Part shown: piece after piece, positions 16,785 through 24,425 of the stretch
Numbering within the stretch: position 1 is the first letter of the stretch
Layout: each line of letters starts with the position of its first letter
Source of the DNA: Duganella sp. CF458
GTDB taxonomy: Bacteria; Pseudomonadota; Gammaproteobacteria; Burkholderiales; Burkholderiaceae_D
Direction of reading: 5' to 3'
Assembly (NCBI RefSeq): GCF_900113115.1
Contig: NZ_FOOF01000012.1
Span: forward strand, 62,001 to 126,000
DNA: 64,000 bases
The notes under the pieces: generated by a model
Told to the model about the DNA's origin: nothing
Databases searched by the model: none
Seen by the model: the letters and a program-made list of their open reading frames with translations, nothing else
Program-made: the position numbers and the translations under genes

Positions 16785-17864
16785 ATGATCGCAAGCTCCA
16801 GCAGCAAGGTCGTCCAACTCGGTTCTTACAAGGCATCCAGGCGAAACAATTCGATCTCCGGCTTGTCGTCGGGGGCGTTCATGACTGTGCAGCTTCACTT
16901 GGCCCATTCGGCAAGCTTCGCGGGCGCGGGCATCATTGCCGGCGGGCCGTTCCGGTGCGCTGAAGTTTTCCGGCCGGACGAGATGATGACGGCGGAGGAT
17001 GCTTGCATCGATAACTCCCTGTACATCTGCATGAATCCCCTGATCCCGCAGGTGGCGCCGGACGCGCACACGCTGGCCGGCATGGCCCAGGACACTGCCA
17101 GGGCAGGGCGGATCGACGCGGTGAGCAACCTGGCTGATGACCGGCTCTACATCTTCACCGGCAGCGCGGACGACGTTGTCGATTCCGACGTGGTGGCGCG
17201 CACCCGCAAGTTCTATGAGCTGTTGGGTGTGCCGCCGGCGAACATCCGCTATGTCGACGGCGTGCATGCGGGGCATAGCATCATCACCGACAACCCTGAA
17301 GATTCCGCGCTGTCGACCAACCAGCCGCCTTACATCAACAACGGCGGCTTCATGCAGTCGCACGATATCCTGCGCCACATCTACAGCGGCTTGCAGCCCG
17401 CGGCGGAAAGCCTGGCCGGGCAGTTGCTGCGCTTCGACCAGACCGAATTCTTTGCCGACGCGAAGGACCGGGCCAGCATGAGCCAGTTCGGCTACATCTA
17501 CATCCCTTCCAGCGTCGCGGCAGGGCGGGTCAAGGAGCCGCGCGTGCACATCGCGCTGCACGGCTGCAAGCAAGGCTACAACTACACCGACTACGTCAAC
17601 GGCCGGGCCGACATCGCCAACCAGCCGCCGTACGGCAATCGCTATTTCACCAGCACAGGCTACAACCACATCGCCGAGAGCAACGACATCATCGTGCTCT
17701 ATCCCCAGGCCGAGGGAACGGACAACGACACCGTCCAGAACCCGGACGGGTGCTGGGACTGGTGGGGCTATACCAGCCTGAATCCGCAAGCCCCCGACTA
17801 TTACTCGCGTGAAGCGGTGCAGATCAAGGCGATCCACGCCATGCTCGACCGGCTGTGCGCTTGA
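16785..17864 (+). CDS. Intracellular-type poly(3-hydroxybutyrate) depolymerase / esterase
   Basis: An alpha/beta-hydrolase of 359 residues. The start is the ATG at 16785, preceded by AGGAGG at 16773-16778; an upstream GTG in frame has no such site. The lipase box GLSSG with its Ser sits near residue 27. GSADDVVD supplies a likely catalytic Asp, and GVHAGHS the His. A second half with HIALHGCKQGYN and GCWDWWGY is typical of PHB depolymerases with a type I catalytic domain. There is no signal peptide, so it resembles the intracellular PhaZd type of Cupriavidus rather than the secreted enzymes. The following gene may encode a granule protein. Confidence 0.85.
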   Translation: MIASSSSKVVQLGSYKASRRNNSISGLSSGAFMTVQLHLAHSASFAGAGIIAGGPFRCAEVFRPDEMMTAEDACIDNSLYICMNPLIPQVAPDAHTLAGMAQDTARAGRIDAVSNLADDRLYIFTGSADDVVDSDVVARTRKFYELLGVPPANIRYVDGVHAGHSIITDNPEDSALSTNQPPYINNGGFMQSHDILRHIYSGLQPAAESLAGQLLRFDQTEFFADAKDRASMSQFGYIYIPSSVAAGRVKEPRVHIALHGCKQGYNYTDYVNGRADIANQPPYGNRYFTSTGYNHIAESNDIIVLYPQAEGTDNDTVQNPDGCWDWWGYTSLNPQAPDYYSREAVQIKAIHAMLDRLCA

Positions 17865-17882
17865 CTGCGAATGGAGGACGAT

Positions 17883-18356
17883 ATGAGCAAACTTCCCGTT
17901 TCGGTTGGCTTGAAAGCGATCGACAAGCCTGGCGCTCCCGCTGTGCGTGAATCCAATGGACCGGCGCCGCTGGCTGTCTCGATGAAGGCCCATACGCTGG
18001 TGCAGCGGCAGGCGGCACGCATGGTGCACAACAGTGTATTGTCGGCCGGGCTGGCAAGCCGGCTTGGCGACCCGCAGGTCTGGAGCGAATGGCTGCAGTT
18101 GCAGGCTGCCGTCATGCAGCGCCTGCACCAGCAGAACCTCGATTGGCGCCAGGGCTGCGCCATCCTGGCCGAGGACTATGCCTTGATCCGCCATGCCAAC
18201 ACCATGTCCAAGATGGCGGAAAAGCAGGGTAATTTCTTTTCGCAATGGATGCTGTTGTTGACCGACCAGGCTACCAGCCTGCTTGAGCTGATGGAAAACA
18301 TCCACGTCGATTACGGCTACTGGGCGAGCCAGAAGGTGGCAATCGAAGCGGAGTAG
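17883..18356 (+). CDS. Unknown helical protein, possible phasin
   Basis: A 157-residue, almost all-helical protein with no signal peptide. The start is the ATG at 17883, with GGAGG at 17873-17877; the earlier in-frame ATG at 17871 overlaps that ribosome site. It begins 18 bases after the depolymerase stop, so they form an operon. Amphipathic helices such as WSEWLQLQAAVMQRLHQQN and FFSQWMLLLTDQATSLLELM would suit a phasin-like protein coating PHA granules. This is suggested by context and helix pattern, not by a recognised domain. Confidence 0.75.
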   Translation: MSKLPVSVGLKAIDKPGAPAVRESNGPAPLAVSMKAHTLVQRQAARMVHNSVLSAGLASRLGDPQVWSEWLQLQAAVMQRLHQQNLDWRQGCAILAEDYALIRHANTMSKMAEKQGNFFSQWMLLLTDQATSLLELMENIHVDYGYWASQKVAIEAE

Positions 18357-18406
18357 GCATTATCGACATGCTAAGATCCGGCGATTTTTGATCTCCGGAG
18401 AGTTGG

Positions 18407-18901
18407 ATGCGTTACCTGTTCCTTGCCTTGATGGCAGCCTCGGTCCCCGCACTCGCGGCAGAGCCTTTACCTTTCTGGTTCGAAGGCGATGTTTCGCGAG
18501 TCGCGGGCTACCAGTCCGTCGAAGATCATCCTTGCGGCGTGATTGCCATCATGAAGGTGGACAAGCTTCCACCGTTCGGCAAGGGTCGGCTCACTTCCGA
18601 AAAGGCCGCTGAACTGGACGCCTCGGGCAAGGCGATCCGGCGCTGGCCGATACCGGTCGACGCCACGCCGGTCGCTGTGCGCGACACCCAGTTGCTGTTC
18701 GAATACGGCGGGAAGCGTTTCTGGGTTGAGCCGGACGGAAAAATCCAGCGCGCAGGCAAGCTTTCGCTGCCTGCGGTGAAGGAAACCCAGTGCAAGAGCG
18801 CCATCGAGTTCAAAGACGCCGATTACGTTCATTGCGAAGCGTTTCCCGATCTGGGAACGCGCGCGCCTCGAACCATCGCTTATGAAGGCGCTTGCGCTTA
18901 G
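18407..18901 (+). CDS. Exported hypothetical protein
   Basis: A 164-residue protein with signal peptide MRYLFLALMAASVPALA and a short mature domain. Two Cys pairs are possible (HPCGV, ETQCK, VHCEAF, GACA), which suggests disulfides in the periplasm. No family recognised. The ribosome site TCCGGAGAG precedes the ATG. It is convergent with the TonB receptor: its TAG (18899-18901) overlaps the receptor's stop (18898-18900) on the other strand. Confidence 0.75.
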   Translation: MRYLFLALMAASVPALAAEPLPFWFEGDVSRVAGYQSVEDHPCGVIAIMKVDKLPPFGKGRLTSEKAAELDASGKAIRRWPIPVDATPVAVRDTQLLFEYGGKRFWVEPDGKIQRAGKLSLPAVKETQCKSAIEFKDADYVHCEAFPDLGTRAPRTIAYEGACA

Positions 18902-21021
18902 AAGCCCAGCGAATAGCCTAGCGTTACGCTGCGTCCACGGCCCGCGAAGTAGCGGGCCGGTTCCACCAGGGCGCTTTGCGAGTAGTAGGTGATGTAGTCC
19001 TTGTCGAACAGGTTGGCAATGCCGACGCGCAGTGCACCTTTGCCCAGCTTGTAGCTGAGGGAGGCGTCGGCCAGCGTATAGCCGCTGAACTCCTTGGCCG
19101 GATCGTCAAAGGTCTGGTTGAAGGCATGCTGCACCTGGACGTAAGAGGCCAGCTTGTCGCTCCAGTTGGCGCTCCAGCTTGCGATCAGGCGGTTGGGGGC
19201 CACATTCAGGCCGTCGAGTTTAGCATCCAGGCTGCCGTCGCTGTTGCTGTCGTAGCGGCCCTTGGTGTAGGCGTAGGCCAGGCTGGCGCGGTGCGCCTTG
19301 CTGAAGCGGTAGCTGGCGCTGGCATCGTAGCCTTCCAGGCGGGTCTTCTCGCGCGCCATGTTGAACACACCGTTGACCGAGATCACGCGCGCACCGAAAT
19401 CCGAGTCGGAGCGGTAATAAGCGGCGTCCAGTTCCCAGTCGCCCTTGCGCACACGGGTGCCGAGCTCGATGCCTTCGGTCAGGATCGGCTCCAGGTTGCG
19501 CATCTTGCTGATGCTCTGTCCCGGCGTATTGATGGAGCGCAGGGTGCGGCCGATGTCCGGCAGGCCGAAACCTTCGGAATAGCTGGCGTACACGGTGACA
19601 TCCTGGACTGGCGTCAGTACCAGGCCGGCATTGGCCAGCGTTTCGTTGAATTTGATCTTGCCGCCTTCGACGAAGGTATTCCTGTACGCGGCCAGGGTGC
19701 GGTAGCTGTCCACTTTCAGGTCGGCGTTCTCGCGGCGCACACCGGCGTGCAGGGTCAGGCTGTCGAAGATCTTGAATTCGCCCTGGGTGAACAGCGAGAG
19801 GTTGGTGTATTTCGACTCGGGCACGAAGGTGCGTCCGGTCAGGTACATGTCCTGCTTGCCTTTATCGGACAGCGTGTCGACGCCCACAGTCAATTTCAGG
19901 CGGCCATCGAGCAGGCCGGCCTTGCTCAGACCGACTTTGCTGCCGAACTTGGATGCCACCGCGCGCGACTGGTCGTACAGGGTGCCGGCCGGCGCGATCT
20001 TCACGTCCTGGAAGGTGGCCGATTTGTCGGCGCCGAACAAGCCCACGAATTCCTGGTTGAAGACCATGGCGGACAATTCCATCCCGGCCAGGTCGTAATG
20101 GTTGTAGCTGGCGCTGCTGGTCCACACGTCATTCCAGGCCGGCACTCCAGGCGGCGTGCCTTCGACCGAAGTGGAAGGGATGCCGCGCGTGCGGTCGCCT
20201 GCCACGCCCAGGTAGTTGGCCTTGGACTTGATGCGGTAGCGGTTGACGGAGAACTGCAGCTTTTGCTGGTCGTCCGGGCGGTAGCCGATCTTGGCCAGCA
20301 CGTCGTAGCCGCGCGAGTCCATCAGGTCGCCCTGGGTGACGTCGACGCCGATGCTGCGGCCTTTGCCGTCCAGGTAGAGGCCCTGGTCTTCATAGGAGAC
20401 CGCGAACAGGTAATCCAGCTTGTCGAGGCGGCCGTCGATGCGGTAGCTGGTCTTGTAGCTTAGGGTGTCGCCTTCGACGTGGCTGGTCGGCGCAGTGACC
20501 TGTACGTCCACGGTCTGGTTCATCGCGCCTTTTTCCGGGCGGCGCGTGATGATGTTGATGGTGCCGCCGGTGGCGCCCAGGCCATTGATGGCGTTCGGAC
20601 CCTGCACGATCTCGATGCGCTCCACCATGGAGTAGTCGATGGTGTGGGCTTCGCGGCCGGTCGGACGCACCGGATTCGATTGCGGCACGCCGTCGATCAG
20701 GATCAGCGGCGTGCGGCCGCGCAGCGTTTCACCGGAACCGTTCATTTTGCCGCGGCTGGGCGTATAGGACGGCAGGATGCTGCTCAATACATCGGAGGAG
20801 TTGCCAGAAATGGCCAGTTGCCGTTCGATTTCCTTGCGGTCGATGACGACCACGGTCTGCGGCGCCTTGTCCGCCTCGATATTGGAGCGCGAAGCGAGGA
20901 TCACGACAGGTTCGAGGACAAGTCCCACTTCCTGCTGGGCGTGCGACTGTGCCGAGACGCCAAGCAAAATGGCCGCCACCAGCGGGCGGTACTTAAACGG
21001 CAAAAGCTGATTCGACTGCAC
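18898..21021 (-). CDS. TonB-dependent siderophore receptor of the biosynthetic cluster
   Basis: Outer-membrane receptor likely taking up the siderophore made by the upstream genes. I favour the GTG at 21021: GAGGAG lies at a good distance and the product then begins with a classical signal peptide ending in SAQSHA. The ATG at 21057 would add 12 residues. The plug has VVVIDRKEIERQ, GETLRGRTPLILIDGVPQ and GLGATGGTINIITRRP; the barrel ends in YFAGRGRSVTLGYSLGF with terminal Phe. There is no N-terminal STN signalling domain, so it cannot drive FecI/FecR-type surface signalling. A Fur box lies upstream. It resembles the receptor at 58124-60250 over its length. Confidence 0.93.
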   Translation of the reverse strand: MQSNQLLPFKYRPLVAAILLGVSAQSHAQQEVGLVLEPVVILASRSNIEADKAPQTVVVIDRKEIERQLAISGNSSDVLSSILPSYTPSRGKMNGSGETLRGRTPLILIDGVPQSNPVRPTGREAHTIDYSMVERIEIVQGPNAINGLGATGGTINIITRRPEKGAMNQTVDVQVTAPTSHVEGDTLSYKTSYRIDGRLDKLDYLFAVSYEDQGLYLDGKGRSIGVDVTQGDLMDSRGYDVLAKIGYRPDDQQKLQFSVNRYRIKSKANYLGVAGDRTRGIPSTSVEGTPPGVPAWNDVWTSSASYNHYDLAGMELSAMVFNQEFVGLFGADKSATFQDVKIAPAGTLYDQSRAVASKFGSKVGLSKAGLLDGRLKLTVGVDTLSDKGKQDMYLTGRTFVPESKYTNLSLFTQGEFKIFDSLTLHAGVRRENADLKVDSYRTLAAYRNTFVEGGKIKFNETLANAGLVLTPVQDVTVYASYSEGFGLPDIGRTLRSINTPGQSISKMRNLEPILTEGIELGTRVRKGDWELDAAYYRSDSDFGARVISVNGVFNMAREKTRLEGYDASASYRFSKAHRASLAYAYTKGRYDSNSDGSLDAKLDGLNVAPNRLIASWSANWSDKLASYVQVQHAFNQTFDDPAKEFSGYTLADASLSYKLGKGALRVGIANLFDKDYITYYSQSALVEPARYFAGRGRSVTLGYSLGF

Positions 21022-21089
21022 GGAAAGCTCCTCAGATGACAAGGGCTGGCTTGGCATGCAGCGCGTGCACGGGTGGCTGGCTAATTGGA

Positions 21090-21109
21090 AATGGTTCTCA
21101 TTATCATCT
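21090..21109 (-). promoter_or_regulatory. Fur box before the siderophore receptor
   Basis: On the minus strand the site reads GATGATAATGAGAACCATTT. The left half (TGATAAT) is perfect and the right half is degenerate. It lies about 70 bases upstream of the receptor start, in the 67-103 base gap after the RraA-like gene, so the receptor may have its own iron-controlled promoter besides read-through. Confidence 0.6.
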
Positions 21110-21124
21110 GCAAGTCAGTCGAAG

Positions 21125-21727
21125 TCAACGCAATTGCAGGCGCCTGGCGGCTTCCTCCCGTTGTTTGGCGTGCGCCCGGTGACCGATTTCCAGCGCCGCC
21201 GCCGGATCAAGGACGAACAGGCCATCGTCGTCGCCCACCACCAGGTCGCCGGGACGCACCTGGACGCCGGCGATGGTGACCGGGACGTTGACTTGGCCCC
21301 CGGTATCCAGGGCGCGCGTCGTCAGCGCGCTGACAGCGCGTGAAAATACCGGAAAGCCCAGCTCCGACAAGGCCCGCACGTCGGTCACGCAACCCGATAT
21401 CACCGCGCCGGCCAGTTGCTTCTTGATGGCCGCCAGCGTGCGCAGTTCGCCCCAGCAGGCGCGATGCTCATCGCCCGCAGCCATCTCGATCACCAGCACG
21501 TCGCCTGGCTGGCTTGCAATCAGGGCAGGGCGGATGGCGCTGCCGTCGACGGCGGGCAGCTTGACCGTGACGGCATTGCCGATCAGCCGGATCGGGCGGG
21601 CCAGCGGCAGCAAACCGTGCACATAGCCTTCCTCGCACAGGTGGCCGATGGTGGAGGCCTCGATCCCAGCATAGAGTTCGCGCAACTCCGGCGACACGCC
21701 CTGGATCCTCGGCTGGACGTGGTGCAT
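21125..21727 (-). CDS. RraA-like / HMG-aldolase family protein in the siderophore operon
   Basis: A 200-residue protein of the RraA / 4-hydroxy-4-methyl-2-oxoglutarate aldolase family. Visible are GNAVTVKLPAVDG, GDVLVIEMAAGDEHRACWGEL, ELGFPVFSR and PGDLVVGDDDGLFVL. The catalytic aldolases of this family carry Arg-Asp in a GxVRD motif, where Arg binds the pyruvate enolate and Asp the metal. Here the motif reads GCVTD, with Thr in place of Arg, so normal aldolase or oxaloacetate decarboxylase activity is doubtful. It starts three bases after the NIS synthetase stop and must be co-transcribed. Role in siderophore metabolism unknown. Confidence 0.85.
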   Translation of the reverse strand: MHHVQPRIQGVSPELRELYAGIEASTIGHLCEEGYVHGLLPLARPIRLIGNAVTVKLPAVDGSAIRPALIASQPGDVLVIEMAAGDEHRACWGELRTLAAIKKQLAGAVISGCVTDVRALSELGFPVFSRAVSALTTRALDTGGQVNVPVTIAGVQVRPGDLVVGDDDGLFVLDPAAALEIGHRAHAKQREEAARRLQLR

Positions 21728-21730
21728 CGC

Positions 21731-23629
21731 TCATGCCGCCTGCAAGGAGCGGAAAGGATTGCTGGTCATGCTTTTCCCGAACGGCATGCTGCCCGGGCCG
21801 GCCGCCCGCTCCATCATCGGCCGAATCAGCAGCTTCAGGGGCCAGGCCGGCGCTTCGAACAGGCGCTGGCGCAGCATGGCGCGCGCTTCCACCGGGAAGT
21901 CGATGCGCTCAATGGCCTGCTGCAGCGATTCGCCCAGGACGGACCAGAGCTGCGCGGGCGGCGCCTTGTAGCGATGCGCGGCCACTTCGATGATGGCGCG
22001 CAGGTTGACCTGGATTGCCAGCGTCTGCAGGTAGAACAGCAGGTCTTCCGGCGTGTCGTGGTACAGGGTATTGGCGTGGCCGGGCTTGAGGCTGTAGACC
22101 GGATCGGCCAGGCCCTGGCGTTCCAGCCATGGCACGTGGATGCGCAGCGAGTCATGGTCGCGCAGCAGCAACCCTTCCATGCGGCCGCAACGCCATACCA
22201 GCACCGCGTTCTGCCCATGGACTTCGGCCAGCAGGCCGAGGCGGAACATGCGCAGGTTGATGTCGAAGAAGCTGTCGCACAGCTCGCGGAACAGCGTCAG
22301 CACAGGACCGGCTTCCGCCGCCAGGCCGCGGTAGCGCAGCCATTCATCGAAGAAGTGCGTGGCCTCGGGCGGCAGCGTCACGCCGAGGGCGGCCATCGGC
22401 ACCAGGCGGCACTCGGGGTCGTCCAACAAGGCCGGCGGATAGCTGCGCACCATGGCCGACAGGTGGCGCGGGCCTTCGTCGAACAGGGTGGCGTGCTGCG
22501 GCAGGTAAGACCACCACTTGGTTTCGTCGCAGATGAAGACACGCTGCGCCAGTTCGCTATCCAGGGACATGGCCTGGCGCAGCAGGCTTTCGCTGCGCTG
22601 GCCGTTGATCATCTTGATGGCCGGCAGGTAGCGCGAAGCGCCAAGGGAGTAGATCCCGAGTGGCAGCTTCAGGTAATGGTGGCTTTCCGACACCGGGGCC
22701 ATTGAGCGCACCGATGAAGTGGGCAGGAAGCCGCCGTTCGAAAAATCGAGCGGGACGCAGACGCCGTCGCGCAGTTCCGGCCCCAGCATCTGCGGCAGCA
22801 TATGGCGCAACTGCCAGGGATGGACCGGCAGCGCCACATGGCTGTCGGCGATGCCGCGCCGGCGCAGTTCTTCCTGCAACAGCGCTTGCTGGCCTTCGTC
22901 CAGCAGGAACTGCTCCGGCCTGGTGGCGAAAGGGTCTTCAATGCCGTTGCCGGAGGCGATGGCGCCGCGCTCGATCGCAACCCAGTTCAGCGGCACTTCC
23001 TTGCCGAATTCCGCCATATAGGTGTGATAATCCTCTTTCGTGAAGCCCTTTTTCGGCTTCGCCACCGGATGGAAGGGACGGTCGCGCAGGGACGCGCATT
23101 GCTCCAGCACCTGGAAGGCTGCCGCGGGGCTGCGTTCCAGCAGCCTGGAGGTGTCGACCTTGTGCGCCAGCGACCATGCTGTCTGCTGCACCGATTCGCG
23201 TACCCATTCCAGAAACAGGGCGGCGCCCTCGGCATTCTGTGGGATGAAGTCGTCCGGTGCGTGGGCCAGCAGCAGCTCCATGAAGCGGATCGGGCCCAGG
23301 CGGGTGGCCTGGAAGCCTTGGCCGCCGGCGTCCGGGCTCAGTTCCTGCGCTTGTGCGCCGGGCAGGCATTGCAAGGGCTGGACGATGCCGCGCTGCACCG
23401 GCACCAGCACGCTATGCAGCGGCTGTTCGGTAATGATCCACTGCCAGACCAGGCTGCCGGGCGGCATGTCCGGCAATGGCAAATGTTGGCCGTAGCGCGC
23501 GCGCGCCTGCCCGGGCGACAGCAGGGCAGGCCCGCTCATATCGAAAAATTGTTCCGCCAGCAGGCAGTCGACCAGGTCTTGCAGCACAATCTGCGCCGCC
23601 TGTGCCTGGAAAAGGTCTTCGTTCTTCAC
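21731..23629 (-). CDS. NIS siderophore synthetase (IucA/IucC family), AcsA-like by position
   Basis: An ATP-dependent ligase joining a citrate-type carboxylate to an amine or alcohol. It has 632 residues, starting with GTG at 23629 after AAGGATGAACAA. Family motifs are present: RPFHPVAKPKKGF (ATP-binding), VALPVHPWQ, TSSVRSM, VHGQNAVLVW and RDHDSLR, followed by the helical C-terminal domain. In achromobactin operons the last synthetase gene, after the AcsB-like aldolase, is acsA, which joins the diaminobutyrate unit; the order is the same here. That exact step is inferred. Starts four bases after the aldolase stop. Confidence 0.92.
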   Translation of the reverse strand: MKNEDLFQAQAAQIVLQDLVDCLLAEQFFDMSGPALLSPGQARARYGQHLPLPDMPPGSLVWQWIITEQPLHSVLVPVQRGIVQPLQCLPGAQAQELSPDAGGQGFQATRLGPIRFMELLLAHAPDDFIPQNAEGAALFLEWVRESVQQTAWSLAHKVDTSRLLERSPAAAFQVLEQCASLRDRPFHPVAKPKKGFTKEDYHTYMAEFGKEVPLNWVAIERGAIASGNGIEDPFATRPEQFLLDEGQQALLQEELRRRGIADSHVALPVHPWQLRHMLPQMLGPELRDGVCVPLDFSNGGFLPTSSVRSMAPVSESHHYLKLPLGIYSLGASRYLPAIKMINGQRSESLLRQAMSLDSELAQRVFICDETKWWSYLPQHATLFDEGPRHLSAMVRSYPPALLDDPECRLVPMAALGVTLPPEATHFFDEWLRYRGLAAEAGPVLTLFRELCDSFFDINLRMFRLGLLAEVHGQNAVLVWRCGRMEGLLLRDHDSLRIHVPWLERQGLADPVYSLKPGHANTLYHDTPEDLLFYLQTLAIQVNLRAIIEVAAHRYKAPPAQLWSVLGESLQQAIERIDFPVEARAMLRQRLFEAPAWPLKLLIRPMMERAAGPGSMPFGKSMTSNPFRSLQAA

Positions 23630-23633
23630 TTGT

Positions 23634-24425
23634 TCATCCTTCTCTTTGGGTTTCGTTTTGAGTCATTGAATTGAGTTTCGCCTGCAGCGCGCGGAATGCG
23701 ATGCCGCGCTCGTCGCCCAGCACGAACGCCGTCACGCCGCGCTTGCGCCAGGCGGCATGATCGCCATCGGTGCGCGGAATGGCGCAATAGGGAATTCCGG
23801 CCCGGGCGCAGGCATGCTGCACCTGCCGCAGCGCTTCCTGTACCGGCGGCGCCGAAATCTGCCACGGCAGGCCACAGGACTGCGACAGGTCGGCCGCGCC
23901 TTCCAGCACCAAGTCGACGCCGGGAACGTCGAGGATGGCTTCAATATTCCCCACGCCGGCCAGGCTTTCGATCATCGGCACCACCATGACTTCCTCGTTG
24001 GCGCGCACCACGTACTCGGCCAGGCTGTGCTTGCCGAACGCGCCTGGACGGCCGCCGTTCAGGCTGCGCATGCCTTGCGGGTGGTACTTGCAGGCGGCGA
24101 CGATGCGGCGCATCGCCTGTGCGCTTTCCACGCAGGGTGCGACGATGCCCTGGGCGCCGCCGTCCAGCGCACGCAGGATTTCCTTGCCATCGCTGCCGTC
24201 GCCGCGGGCGATGCGCACCAGCGGCGTAATGCCGACGGCTTCCGCGGTGCGCAGCATGTGTTCCAGCGTCTCCGGGTTGACCAGCACATGTTCGGTGTCG
24301 ATGATCACGAAGTCGAAGCCGGCCGCAGCGGCCAGCTCCACCGATGCGGGTGCCGGAATGGAGCAGAACAGGCCGAACACTTGTGCGCCGGCCCGCAGCT
24401 TGCGTTTGAGCTGGTTCGGCTTCAC
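23634..24425 (-). CDS. HpcH/HpaI-family citrate synthase/aldolase (SbnG/AcsB-like)
   Basis: A 263-residue TIM-barrel protein of the HpcH/HpaI aldolase family, with GFDFVIIDTEH, LVRIARGDG, GAQGIVAPCVESAQ and VPMIESLAGV. Within NIS siderophore operons such proteins are the SbnG/AcsB group; SbnG of staphyloferrin B makes citrate from oxaloacetate and acetyl-CoA, supplying citrate when the TCA cycle is low. I infer the same role. Its ATG overlaps the stop of the next upstream synthetase by four bases (ATGA), so translation is coupled. A plain 2-keto-3-deoxy acid aldolase is unlikely in this setting. Confidence 0.88.
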   Translation of the reverse strand: MKPNQLKRKLRAGAQVFGLFCSIPAPASVELAAAAGFDFVIIDTEHVLVNPETLEHMLRTAEAVGITPLVRIARGDGSDGKEILRALDGGAQGIVAPCVESAQAMRRIVAACKYHPQGMRSLNGGRPGAFGKHSLAEYVVRANEEVMVVPMIESLAGVGNIEAILDVPGVDLVLEGAADLSQSCGLPWQISAPPVQEALRQVQHACARAGIPYCAIPRTDGDHAAWRKRGVTAFVLGDERGIAFRALQAKLNSMTQNETQREG

